From positions 1 to 64,000 of the forward strand of contig NZ_JOCF01000038.1 in the NCBI RefSeq assembly GCF_000720635.1: a stretch of 64,000 nt of DNA, given 5' to 3'. Both the position numbers and the translations under genes were made by a program. This DNA is from Streptomyces sp. NRRL WC-3742 (GTDB taxonomy: Bacteria; Actinomycetota; Actinomycetes; Streptomycetales; Streptomycetaceae). Below are positions 15,069 to 23,254 of the stretch, piece after piece (within the stretch, counting starts at the first letter, position 1; every line of letters starts with the position of its first letter). The notes beneath the pieces are model-generated. The model did no database searches. It had not been told where the DNA came from and saw nothing but the letters and a program-made list of their open reading frames with translations.

Positions 15069-16342
15069 TCGACTTCACCCTGACCCTGGCCCCGGAGGCC
15101 GGCCTCGCGCGGGCCAGCGAGCTGCGGCCGCCGCGCGGTTCCGAGGAGCCGCTCTGGCAGGGCCTGGTGGAACTCGCCTGGCAGCAGGACGAGTCCTCCT
15201 CGGCCGAGCGGACCATCTCCCCCGAGGTGGTCGGCGCGTGCGGGGTGGCCCGCAGCGACGTGGTGGTCCGGGCCGCCGGCGAGGCCGTCGAGCGGTTCGC
15301 GCTGCGCCCCTCGCCCGCCGACCGGGAGGTCTGGAGCGCGGCCGCGGACGCCGAGCACCTCGACTTCGCCGCACCTCCGATCGCCCTCGGCAGTGCCGAC
15401 GCCACGGTCCTCGGCCGCTGTCCTGCCCGCCGCCTCGCCGACGACACGGAGGTCCTGGTGCCGGCCGGCCTGGTCGACTACCCGGTGGCCGGCCCGGAGG
15501 CGGCCGGCTTCGACCCGTCCCCGTCCGGCGCGGCTTCCGGCGACGGCCTCGACATGGCGCTGCGCTCCGCCCTGCTGGAGGTGATCGAGCGGGACGCGGT
15601 GATGGTCGCCTGGGCCCGGCGCCTCGCCCTGCCCCGGGTGGACCTCGACGCGAGCCTGCGCGACGCCCCGGCCACCCCCGCCTGGCGCCGGCTGCGGACC
15701 GCCCTGGACCTGGCCCGTGACAGCGGGGTGGAGCCGGTGCTCGCCCGGATTCCGACCGGTGTGCCGGGCGTGGTCTGCGCGGTGGGGATCGTGCTGGACA
15801 GCTGCGACGGCCGTCCGCTCGCGGCCGTGGGGTGCAACGCCTCCACCGACTGGGGCCGGACGCTGGCCGGGGCGCTCCAGGAGGCGCTCCAGATCCGGAC
15901 CGTCCTGCGGCTCACCCGCCGGGCCCCGCAGGACGGGCCCACCCCGTCCGTCGTCACCGAGGACGTCGAACGCGCCCGCTACTTCGCCGACGCGCCCGGC
16001 GCCGACGCGGCCGCGCTGTGGTGCGCGGGCTTCGGCGACCCGCAGCCCGTCGGTCCCGAGCCCTCCGGCGAGCCCGTCACGGTCGCACACCTGGTGAGCG
16101 CTCTGCGGGAGCAGGGGGCGGACCCGCTCGCCGTCGACCTCTCGCACCGGCTGCCCGCCGCCCTGCGCCGGATGGGCTGGGCGGCGGTCAAGGTCGTCCC
16201 GGTCGGCCTCCAGCCGCTGCGGATGGACGAGCGCACGCAGTTCGGCTGGAACCACCCCCGACTGGACTCGGCGGAACAGCGCACCGGCATCAGCGCCCTG
16301 AACAATGGTGAACCCCTGTGGGCCCCGCATCCGCTGATCTAG
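15065..16342 (+). CDS. YcaO-domain protein (ATP-dependent backbone modification)
   Basis: A 425-residue YcaO protein. The ATP-binding motifs are complete: RAAGEAVERF at about 69-78, LLEVIERDAVMVAW at 170-183 and GCNASTDWGRTLAGALQEAL in the middle. The end, WAPHPLI, is similar to the Pro-rich C-termini of azoline-forming YcaO enzymes. YcaO proteins activate a backbone amide with ATP for attack by a nucleophile (Cys, Ser or Thr side chain, sulfide or an amine). No E1-like/ocin-ThiF or TfuA partner is encoded nearby. It is coupled by ATGA to the dehydrogenase, so it is part of the same pathway. Confidence 0.88.
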   Translation: MIDFTLTLAPEAGLARASELRPPRGSEEPLWQGLVELAWQQDESSSAERTISPEVVGACGVARSDVVVRAAGEAVERFALRPSPADREVWSAAADAEHLDFAAPPIALGSADATVLGRCPARRLADDTEVLVPAGLVDYPVAGPEAAGFDPSPSGAASGDGLDMALRSALLEVIERDAVMVAWARRLALPRVDLDASLRDAPATPAWRRLRTALDLARDSGVEPVLARIPTGVPGVVCAVGIVLDSCDGRPLAAVGCNASTDWGRTLAGALQEALQIRTVLRLTRRAPQDGPTPSVVTEDVERARYFADAPGADAAALWCAGFGDPQPVGPEPSGEPVTVAHLVSALREQGADPLAVDLSHRLPAALRRMGWAAVKVVPVGLQPLRMDERTQFGWNHPRLDSAEQRTGISALNNGEPLWAPHPLI

Positions 16343-16407
16343 AGTGTGCAGCTGCTCGACCCCGCCTTTCCCCCCGGCCGGTGACATTCCCTTAGGAGCA
16401 AGCGGTC

Positions 16408-16662
16408 ATGGCGACCCTGACAATTCGTGTCCTCGCCGACCAGGCGTCGGACGCAGCGTTCTCGCCCCCCGAGACGGCTTCTATCCGCCTGGTCGCGCTG
16501 CTGCCCGCCCAGTGGCGGTGCACACCGGTGATGGCGGGCGGCGGGTTCACCCTCGAGATCGAGACACCGGACGGGGAGCCGCCGACGGCGGACACGCAGG
16601 CGATCGACCGTGCCTTCGCGGAAGCCGGGCTGAGCGGGTGGTACCTGGCGGAGGTCTCCTGA
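16408..16662 (+). CDS. Small hypothetical protein of the RiPP cluster
   Basis: An 84-residue soluble protein starting MATLTIRVLADQASDAA with one cysteine (QWRCTP). A possible beta-alpha pattern is visible (GGFTLEIETPDG, then DTQAIDRAFAEAGLSGWYLAEV). No membrane segment, no signal. TTAGGAGCAAGC precedes the ATG by about 9 bases. It follows the YcaO gene after a 65-base gap and is the last gene on this strand. It could be an accessory binding protein for the YcaO step; there is no recognised family. Confidence 0.6.
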   Translation: MATLTIRVLADQASDAAFSPPETASIRLVALLPAQWRCTPVMAGGGFTLEIETPDGEPPTADTQAIDRAFAEAGLSGWYLAEVS

Positions 16663-16712
16663 TCCCCGTCCTTGATCCCCGCCCTTGAACCCTGCGCCGG
16701 AGCCCCCCCGGC

Positions 16713-17684
16713 TCAGATCCACCCACGTTCCCGGGCGGCGAGCGCGCCCTGGACCCGACTGGTGGCGCCCAGGCGGCGCATCAGTTCCGCGACGTGGCCG
16801 CGGTAGGTACGCACGGAGATGTTCAGCTCCCGTGCGCCGACCTCGTCCTTGTCGACCTTCACCATGATCCGCAGCACCCGCTGCTCGATCTCGCTCAGCC
16901 GCTCCTCGTCCAGGCTGGTCGCGCCCTCCCAGAACCGTTCGAACAGCGCGAGCAGGCTCGACAGCATGCCGGCCTGGTGCACCACCAGCGCGCCCTTCGA
17001 GCTGTCCTGCGGGTCGATCGGGACGAGGGCCGTCCGCCGGTCGAAGATCAGCATGCGTTCCAGCGGACCGTCCGCGGCGCGTATCCGCACCCCCTGGGAG
17101 GTGAGTTCCCGCAGGTAGTCCGCAGTGAGTCGGTCGTCCAGGGCGTTGGCGTGGACGACCGTGCGCATCTCGACGCCGCGTCGCAGGCAGCGCAGGTCCA
17201 CCTCCCGGGTCGCCTCGATCGCCGCCGGGGACAGCACGCCCTTCGCCTGGACGGAGAGCAGCTCGTGGTGGGTGAAGAAGGTCAACTCGTCGATGCGCGC
17301 GCGGACGTCGTCGAGCCCCTCGATCCGCTCCACACCCGCGGGCACCGCGTTGCGCACGCCGTCCTGCTGGTCCTTGAGCAGCACGTTCGCCACGTGGCGG
17401 GAGGAGATCACCTCCCGCAGCTCGTCCTGGAGCTCGGCCAGCCGCTGCTCCACGAGCCGCTCGACCACCACCGCCGCATCGGTGGCGCTGAGCCGCTGCT
17501 GCCGGTCGAGCTTGATCATTCCCCGCTCCTGCAGCCGGTCGACGACCGGCCGCAGGGCGTCCGGGTCCAGCGCGCAGCTCAGGGCGAGGGCCTCCAGCCC
17601 GAGGCCCGGGGCGCAGAGAACCGCCCGGTAGATCCGTTCCTCATCCGGCGACACCGCCAGATGCGTCAAAACGCCGTGCTCCAT
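16713..17684 (-). CDS. TrmB/LuxR-type transcriptional regulator
   Basis: A 323-residue regulator of a type common in streptomycete secondary-metabolite clusters. The first 65 residues resemble a TrmB-like winged helix (LAVSPDEERIYRAVLC), the centre is a PLD-like/ligand region, and residues about 258-315 form a LuxR helix-turn-helix (LSEIEQRVLRIMVKVDKDEVGARELNISVRTYR, split here by reading; key residues R, V, H, L, M). ATG 17684 fits the family start and has a GGGGG stretch 6 bases upstream; a longer form from 17774 is less likely. It is convergent with the cluster and probably its pathway-specific regulator. Confidence 0.75.
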   Translation of the reverse strand: MEHGVLTHLAVSPDEERIYRAVLCAPGLGLEALALSCALDPDALRPVVDRLQERGMIKLDRQQRLSATDAAVVVERLVEQRLAELQDELREVISSRHVANVLLKDQQDGVRNAVPAGVERIEGLDDVRARIDELTFFTHHELLSVQAKGVLSPAAIEATREVDLRCLRRGVEMRTVVHANALDDRLTADYLRELTSQGVRIRAADGPLERMLIFDRRTALVPIDPQDSSKGALVVHQAGMLSSLLALFERFWEGATSLDEERLSEIEQRVLRIMVKVDKDEVGARELNISVRTYRGHVAELMRRLGATSRVQGALAARERGWI

Positions 17685-17845
17685 AACGCCCCCGAGGTAT
17701 AACAAAGCAGAGGGCCTCGTCCCAGGCCCCCCTGTTCTCGCCAGTCGATCGTATTCCACTGGGTGGACATTCAAGATCGCTGTCGCGGGGTAATTTCCGG
17801 AGCGTCGATAAATGATGACGCATCAGTAATATCTCATCGGAAATA

Positions 17846-17905
17846 GCGGGGAGCGCCCCGCCGTTTTCCCGGCTTCCGCCGTTCTTCCGGCGAGGTGCTC
17901 CCCGC
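17846..17905. terminator. Long inverted repeat, probable terminator of the pirin gene
   Basis: GCGGGGAGC (17846-17854) pairs with GCTCCCCGC (17897-17905); internal GC-rich pieces can pair further. It lies just past the 3' end of the pirin gene, which runs on the minus strand. No clear T-tract is visible. The remaining sequence between the regulator and pirin genes shows no gene. Confidence 0.5.
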
Positions 17906-17923
17906 TCCGGGGTGGGCCCGGCG

Positions 17924-18892
17924 TCAGCTCGGCAGGTGCGCGTTCGCCGGTATGGTGCCGAGGCGGCCGGCCTGGAAGTCGTCCATGGCCTGCTGGAGTT
18001 CGTGGTGGCTGTTCATCACGAACGGGCCGTACCAGGCGACGGGTTCGCGGATCGGCAGGCCACCGAGGAGGACGACCTCGAAGGTGGAACTGCGCGAGTC
18101 CTGCTTGTCGTCGGCGCGGATGGTGAGGGAGTCCCCGTCGCCGAAGACCACGGCCTGGCCCATGTGGAAGGGGCGGCGCTCCTCGCCCGCCGAGCCGCTG
18201 CCGGCCAGGCCGTAGGCGAGGGCGTTGAAGTCCCGGCGCCAGGGCAGGGTGACGGAGGCGCCGGGGTTCACGGACACGTGGGCCATGACGATCGGGGTGT
18301 GGGTGGTGCCCGGGCCCTGGTGGCCGTCGATCTCGCCCGCGATGACGCGGATGAGCGCGCCGCCGTCCTCGGAGCTGAGCAGCTTGACGCTGCCGCCGCG
18401 GATGTCCTGGTACTTCGGGGCGATCATCTTGTCCGAGGCGGGCAGGTTCACCCACAGCTGGAGGCCGTGGAAGAGGCCGCCGGACATCACCAGCGACTCC
18501 GGCGGGGTCTCGATGTGCAGCAGGCCCGAGCCGGCGGTCATCCACTGGGTGTCGCCGTCGGTGATGGTGCCGCCGCCGCCGTGCGAGTCCTGGTGGATGA
18601 ACGTTCCGTCGATGATGTAGGTGACCGTCTCGAAGCCGCGGTGCGGGTGCCAGGGGGTCCCCTTCGGCTCACCGGCCTCGTAGTCCACCTCGCCCATCTG
18701 GTCCATCATGATGAACGGGTCGAGGTACTTGGTGTTGATCTTGGCGAAGGCGCGGCGGACGGGGAATCCCTCGCCCTCGAAGCCCTCGGGGGCGGTGGCC
18801 ACCGTCAGCGCCGGGCGGGCGGTCGAAGCGGCGGCGTCCGGGGTGGTCACGCGCGGCAGGGTCAGCGGGTTCTCGACGGTCACGGCGGGCAT
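17924..18892 (-). CDS. Pirin-family protein
   Basis: A 322-residue bicupin. The metal-binding cupin pattern of pirins is seen at about residues 70-120: GTPWHPHRGFETVTY, then SHGGGGTITDGDTQWM and SGLLHIETPPE (His-His-His-Glu ligands). The C-terminal pirin_C region follows (VMNSHHELQQAMDDFQAG at the end). Bacterial pirins are quercetinase-like or redox-responsive proteins. ATG 18892 follows AAGGAGG by 5 bases, which decides the start over the longer frame. An inverted repeat in its promoter suggests regulation by a MarR- or TetR-like protein. Confidence 0.9.
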   Translation of the reverse strand: MPAVTVENPLTLPRVTTPDAAASTARPALTVATAPEGFEGEGFPVRRAFAKINTKYLDPFIMMDQMGEVDYEAGEPKGTPWHPHRGFETVTYIIDGTFIHQDSHGGGGTITDGDTQWMTAGSGLLHIETPPESLVMSGGLFHGLQLWVNLPASDKMIAPKYQDIRGGSVKLLSSEDGGALIRVIAGEIDGHQGPGTTHTPIVMAHVSVNPGASVTLPWRRDFNALAYGLAGSGSAGEERRPFHMGQAVVFGDGDSLTIRADDKQDSRSSTFEVVLLGGLPIREPVAWYGPFVMNSHHELQQAMDDFQAGRLGTIPANAHLPS

Positions 18893-18938
18893 GTCGGCCT
18901 CCTTCGGGGGGTCCTCTCGGCCTTCGTCCACGAGGTTA

Positions 18939-18975
18939 GTTCAATACTCAACAACAAGCAAGTTGAAAGTTGAAC
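18939..18975. promoter_or_regulatory. 14-base inverted repeat in the pirin promoter
   Basis: GTTCAATACTCAAC (18939-18952) faces GTTGAAAGTTGAAC (18962-18975), nearly complementary, with a 9-base spacer. The A/T content is much higher than the surroundings. It lies 47 bases upstream of the pirin start, a normal place for a dimeric repressor or redox sensor. No MarR gene lies next to it. Confidence 0.5.
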
Positions 18976-19017
18976 CAAATAGTGACGAGGGAGCCATGGG
19001 CTCCTCCCCAGGATGGG

Positions 19018-19521
19018 TCAGCCGTACATCCGGCGCATGGTGAAGTCGACCATCTGTTCCACCGCCTTGGCGTCGAACACCATCCGGTGCTCGCCCTCCA
19101 TGTCCAGGGCGAAGCCGTAGCCGGTCGGCAGCAGGTCCAGGACCTCGGCGCCCGTGACGGTGAAGTGCTTGGACTCCTTGCCGGCGTAGCGGCGCAGCTC
19201 CTTGAGCGAGCTGAACATCGGGATCACCGGCGTGGGGGTGTTGTGCAGCGCCAGGAAGCCGGGGCGCTCGCCGCGCGGGCAGTGGACCTTGGAGGTGATG
19301 AAGATCGCCTGGAAGTCCTCGACCGCCATCGAGCCCGTCGTGAAGGCCCGGACCGCGTCCGCGAGTGAGGGCGGCGAGGGCTCGGGGTAGAGGGACTGCT
19401 GGGGGGCCTGTCCCTGTGCGCCGTAGGCGTCCGGTCCGGGCATGCCGCCCATGCCCGGCTGCGGACCCGCCTGCTGCTGGTAGGGGTCGCCCGGGTATGC
19501 GTTCTGGTCATATCCGTACAC
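19018..19521 (-). CDS. SseB-like family protein
   Basis: A 167-residue protein. Residues 1-50 are low-complexity Gln/Pro/Gly/Tyr (disordered). The rest has the SseB N-terminal pattern seen in streptomycetes: VHCPRGERPGFLALHNT, VIPMFSSLKELRRYAG, and a final LPTGYGFALDMEGEHRMVFD. Function in actinobacteria is not established; it is cytoplasmic by sequence (no signal or membrane segment). It is divergent from fadE, with a 214-base intergenic region. Confidence 0.7.
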   Translation of the reverse strand: MYGYDQNAYPGDPYQQQAGPQPGMGGMPGPDAYGAQGQAPQQSLYPEPSPPSLADAVRAFTTGSMAVEDFQAIFITSKVHCPRGERPGFLALHNTPTPVIPMFSSLKELRRYAGKESKHFTVTGAEVLDLLPTGYGFALDMEGEHRMVFDAKAVEQMVDFTMRRMYG

Positions 19522-19644
19522 ACGGACAGGCTAGCGGGAGCGCACCCGCCTGTGCGGGCGTCGATCCTGACAAGGAGTGGTCGTCCCGCCTTGTGGGACG
19601 TGACCACGTTCATATCGGATTTGCCGTCAGGGGCTTGCCCAAGT

Positions 19645-19668
19645 TACCGCCGGGTAGCATCATGATGC
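19645..19668. promoter_or_regulatory. Tandem palindromes upstream of fadE
   Basis: TACC-GCCG-GGTA (19645-19656) is followed without a gap by the perfect palindrome GCATCATGATGC (19657-19668), about 67 bases before the start of the acyl-CoA dehydrogenase. The position fits an operator for a fatty-acid-responsive TetR/FadR regulator, but I do not recognise a known consensus. Confidence 0.4.
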
Positions 19669-19735
19669 CTACTGGTGGGTACGGGACGCCCGAACGCGGC
19701 GGTCTCCCGGAAGCGACGAACCGGAGAAAACGGCC

Positions 19736-21565
19736 ATGGGTCACTACAAGTCCAACCTGCGGGACGTGGAGTTCAACCTCTTCGAGGTGTTCGGCCGCGA
19801 GCAGGTCTACGGCACCGGACCGTTCGCGGACATGGACGTCGAGACCGCGAAGGAGATCCTGAGCGAGATCGCGCGCCTTTCCGAGAACGACCTCGCCGCG
19901 TCCTTCGCCGACACCGACCGCAACCCGCCGGTCTTCGACCCGGAGACCAACACCGCCCCGATCCCGGCCTCGTTCAAGAAGAGCTACCAGACCTACATGG
20001 ACGCCGAGTGGTGGCGCCTGGGCATCCCGGAGTCCATCGGCGGCCAGGTCACCCCGAGCTCCCTGATCTGGGCCTTCGCCGAGCAGATCCTGGGCTCCAA
20101 CCCCGCCATCTGGATGTACTCCTCCGGCCCGGCCTTCGCCGGCGTCATCGCCGAGGAGGGCACCGAGGCGCAGCTCGAGGTCGCCAAGCGGATGACCGAC
20201 CGCCTGTGGGGCTCCACCATGGTCCTCACCGAGCCCGACGCGGGCTCCGACGTGGGCGCCGGCCGCACCAAGGCGATCCAGCAGGAGGACGGCTCCTGGC
20301 ACATCGAGGGTGTGAAGCGCTTCATCACCTCGGGCGAGCACGACATGTCCGAGAACATCATCCACATGGTGCTGGCCCGCCCCGAGGGCGGTAAGCCGGG
20401 CACCAAGGGCCTGGGCCTGTTCATCGTCCCCAAGTTCGACTTCGACTGGGAGACCGGCGAGCTCGGCGAGCGCAACGGCGTCTACGCCACCAACGTCGAG
20501 CACAAGATGGGCCTCAAGGCGTCCAACACCTGCGAGATGACCTTCGGCGCCAAGCACCCGGCCAAGGGCTGGCTGCTCGGCGACAAGGTCGACGGCATCC
20601 GCCAGATGTTCAAGATCATCGAGTTCGCCCGCATGATGGTCGGCACGAAGGCCATCGCCACCCTCTCCACCGGCTACCTGAACGCGCTGGAGTACGCCAA
20701 GGAGCGCGTGCAGGGCGCCGACATCTCGCAGTTCCTGGACAAGACCGCCCCGCGCGTCACCATCACCCACCACCCCGACGTGCGCCGCTCGCTGCTGACG
20801 CAGAAGGCTTACGCCGAGGGCATGCGCGCGCTGGTCCTGTTCACCGCGTCCACCCAGGACGACATGATGATCGCCAAGCTGCGCGGCGAGCGCGACGAGG
20901 CCGCCGAGCGCCTCAACGACCTGCTCCTGCCGATCGTCAAGGGCTACGGCTCCGAGAAGTCGTACGAGCAGCTCGCCCAGTCGCTGCAGACCTTCGGCGG
21001 CTCCGGGTACCTGCAGGAGTACCCGATCGAGCAGTACATCCGCGACGCCAAGATCGACACCCTCTACGAGGGCACCACGGCGATCCAGGGCCAGGACTTC
21101 TTCTTCCGCAAGATCGTCAAGGACGGCGGCCAGGCGCTGACCGCCCTGTCCGAGCAGATCCAGAAGTTCCTGGGCTCCGCCGAGGGCGGCGACGCCCTGG
21201 CCGCCGAGCGCGACCTGCTGGCCAAGGCCGCGGGCGACCTGGAGGCCATCGTCGGCAAGCTGCTGGCGGACCTGACCTCGGTCGAGCAGGACGTCAAGAA
21301 CATGTACAAGGTGGGCCTCAACACCACCCGCCTGCTGATGGTCTCCGGCGACGTCGTCATCGGCTGGCTGCTGCTGCGCCAGGCCGCGGTGGCCCTGGCC
21401 AAGCTGGAGGCCGGCGCCTCGGAGAAGGACGTGCCGTTCTACCAGGGCAAGGTCGCGGCGGCCCGCTTCTTCGCCAAGAACATCCTCCCGACCGTCGCCC
21501 CCCAGCGGGTGATCGCCGAGGGCATCGACAACGAGATCATGGACCTGGCGGAGGAGGCTTTCTAA
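19736..21565 (+). CDS. fadE: Acyl-CoA dehydrogenase (FadE, long form)
   Basis: A 609-residue flavoprotein of fatty acid beta-oxidation, of the about 600-residue actinobacterial class (like mycobacterial FadE5). The FAD/substrate segments are [20 protein letters not shown] near residue 160 and [14 protein letters not shown]; the catalytic Glu is probably in the [21 protein letters not shown] segment near residue 440, typical of the family. The C-terminal extra domain of about 130 residues follows. A strong terminator follows. No partner thiolase lies nearby; palindromes upstream suggest specific control. Confidence 0.92.
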   Translation: MGHYKSNLRDVEFNLFEVFGREQVYGTGPFADMDVETAKEILSEIARLSENDLAASFADTDRNPPVFDPETNTAPIPASFKKSYQTYMDAEWWRLGIPESIGGQVTPSSLIWAFAEQILGSNPAIWMYSSGPAFAGVIAEEGTEAQLEVAKRMTDRLWGSTMVLTEPDAGSDVGAGRTKAIQQEDGSWHIEGVKRFITSGEHDMSENIIHMVLARPEGGKPGTKGLGLFIVPKFDFDWETGELGERNGVYATNVEHKMGLKASNTCEMTFGAKHPAKGWLLGDKVDGIRQMFKIIEFARMMVGTKAIATLSTGYLNALEYAKERVQGADISQFLDKTAPRVTITHHPDVRRSLLTQKAYAEGMRALVLFTASTQDDMMIAKLRGERDEAAERLNDLLLPIVKGYGSEKSYEQLAQSLQTFGGSGYLQEYPIEQYIRDAKIDTLYEGTTAIQGQDFFFRKIVKDGGQALTALSEQIQKFLGSAEGGDALAAERDLLAKAAGDLEAIVGKLLADLTSVEQDVKNMYKVGLNTTRLLMVSGDVVIGWLLLRQAAVALAKLEAGASEKDVPFYQGKVAAARFFAKNILPTVAPQRVIAEGIDNEIMDLAEEAF

Positions 21566-21600
21566 GCCCTCCCCTTTCTGGACTGCCTGACGAAACCCTC

Positions 21601-21638
21601 ACACCGAAGGGCCCGGCTGCCACCGGGCCCTTCGGTGT
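21601..21638 (+). terminator. Rho-independent-type terminator of fadE
   Basis: A 16-base perfect stem, ACACCGAAGGGCCCGG (21601-21616) with its complement at 21623-21638, a 6-base loop CTGCCA and a short T-rich end (GTGTTTTC). The next 210 bases up to the aminopeptidase start hold no gene that I can support. Confidence 0.9.
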
Positions 21639-21850
21639 TTTCAGCTACGCCGCGGTGCCTTCGGCGCCGGGCCGCGGAATCGGTCACTCAGGGTGATGAA
21701 CGAAGAGGGGGTGTTCCGACGTGGTCGGCATTGTGTCCGTGTTCTGCATCCTCTGGGATGTTCCGAATGTCCTGTCCGTGTACGGGCATATGCTCAAGGT
21801 GCCATGCCGACTTCCCAACCGGCCCCGGCTCCCCTCGACCCAGGAGCAGC

Positions 21851-23158
21851 ATGTCGACCGCCGCCCACCAGGCTTTCTTCGACCGCACGCACAGTGACGA
21901 CCTGATCGCGTTCCTCGGGACCTCCCCGTCCCCGTACCACGCGGTCGCGAGCGCCGCCGAGCGGCTGGAGAAGGCTGGCTTCCGGCAGGTCGCCGAGACG
22001 GACGCCTGGGACGACGCCCCCGGGGGGCGCTACCTGATCCGCGGGGGCGCGCTGATGGCCTGGTACCTCCCGGAGGGCGTGGGGCCGGAGACGCCGTTCC
22101 GCGTGGTCGGCACCCACACCGACTCGCCCAACCTGCGCGTCAAGCCGGTGCCGGACACCGGCTCGGCCGGCTGGCGGCAGGTCGCCGTGGAGATCTACGG
22201 CGGCGTCCCGCTGAACACCTGGCTCGACCGCGACCTCGGCCTCTCCGGAAGACTCGTCCTGAAGGACGGTACGGCGCGGCTCGTCCAGCTGGACGAGCCG
22301 CTGCTGCGCGTGCCGCAGCTCGCCATCCACCTGGACCGCTCGGTCAACGACGGGATGAAGCTGGACCGCCAGCGCCACCTCACCCCGATCTGGGGCCTCG
22401 GCCCGGTCGACGAGGGCTCGCTGATCTCCTACGTCGCCGAGCGGGCCGGTCTGGCCGCCGAGGACGTGGCCGGCTGGGACCTCATGACGCACGACGTGCA
22501 GCCCGCCTCCTACCTCGGCCGTGACCGCGAACTGCTGGCCGCCCCGCGCCTGGACAACCTGCTGTCCGTCCACGCCGCCACCGCCGCGCTCGCCGCCGTC
22601 GCCTCCGGGCCCGACGCCGCCGACCTGCCGTACGTCCCGGTGCTCGCCGCCTTCGACCACGAGGAGACCGGCAGCGAGTCCGACACCGGCGCGCAGAGCC
22701 CGCTGCTCGGCAACGTCCTCGACCGGACGATCCACGCGCGCGGCGGGAACGCCGAGGACCGCGCCCGGGCGCTGGCCGGCACGGTCTGCCTCTCCTCGGA
22801 CATGGGCCACGCCGTGCACCCCAACTACGTCGAGCGGCACGAGCCGGGCCACCACCCGGTGCCCAACGGCGGGCCGATCCTCAAGGTCAACGTCAACAAC
22901 CGCTACGCCACGGACGGCGTCGGCCGGGCGGTGTTCGCGGCGGCCTGCGAGAAGGCGGGCGTGCCGTGGCAGTCCTTCGTCTCCAACAACGCCGTGGCCT
23001 GCGGGACGACGATCGGCCCGATCACGGCGGCCCGCCTGGGCATCAGGACGGTGGACTGCGGCATCGCGGCGCTGTCCATGCACTCGGCGCGGGAGCTGTG
23101 CGGGGCGGAGGACCCGTACCTGCTGGCGAGCGCGATCAAGGCGTTCCTGGAGGGCTGA
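21851..23158 (+). CDS. M18-family aminopeptidase
   Basis: A 435-residue zinc aminopeptidase. M18 marker segments are GTHTDSPNLRVKP (first metal His/Asp) near residue 85, FDHEETGSESDTGAQSP near 270, SSDMGHAVHPNY near 315, and SNNAVACGTTIGPI near 380. These enzymes remove N-terminal acidic or neutral residues in the cytoplasm. ATG 21851 follows AGGAGCAGC. Length matches bacterial M18 enzymes (about 430). Confidence 0.93.
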   Translation: MSTAAHQAFFDRTHSDDLIAFLGTSPSPYHAVASAAERLEKAGFRQVAETDAWDDAPGGRYLIRGGALMAWYLPEGVGPETPFRVVGTHTDSPNLRVKPVPDTGSAGWRQVAVEIYGGVPLNTWLDRDLGLSGRLVLKDGTARLVQLDEPLLRVPQLAIHLDRSVNDGMKLDRQRHLTPIWGLGPVDEGSLISYVAERAGLAAEDVAGWDLMTHDVQPASYLGRDRELLAAPRLDNLLSVHAATAALAAVASGPDAADLPYVPVLAAFDHEETGSESDTGAQSPLLGNVLDRTIHARGGNAEDRARALAGTVCLSSDMGHAVHPNYVERHEPGHHPVPNGGPILKVNVNNRYATDGVGRAVFAAACEKAGVPWQSFVSNNAVACGTTIGPITAARLGIRTVDCGIAALSMHSARELCGAEDPYLLASAIKAFLEG

Positions 23159-23170
23159 GGTGACGCGGAA

Positions 23171-23200
23171 GGGGCCCGGCGGCAGCTGCCACCGGGCCCC
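23171..23200. terminator. Hairpin terminator between convergent genes
   Basis: GGGGCCCGG (23171-23179) and CCGGGCCCC (23192-23200) form a 9-base stem; the loop contains its own small palindrome GGCAGCTGCC. It lies between the aminopeptidase and the convergent NHL/thioredoxin gene and could serve the plus strand. Confidence 0.75.
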
Positions 23201-23254
23201 TCCTCCGTTGTCCTGCTCCGGACCGGCTGTTCCGTCCCGGCTACTCCACCTCGG

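Noticed and set aside
16344..16688. Alternative plus-strand frame overlapping the 84-residue gene
   Set aside because: It has no ribosome binding site and overlaps the better supported gene at 16408 in another frame.
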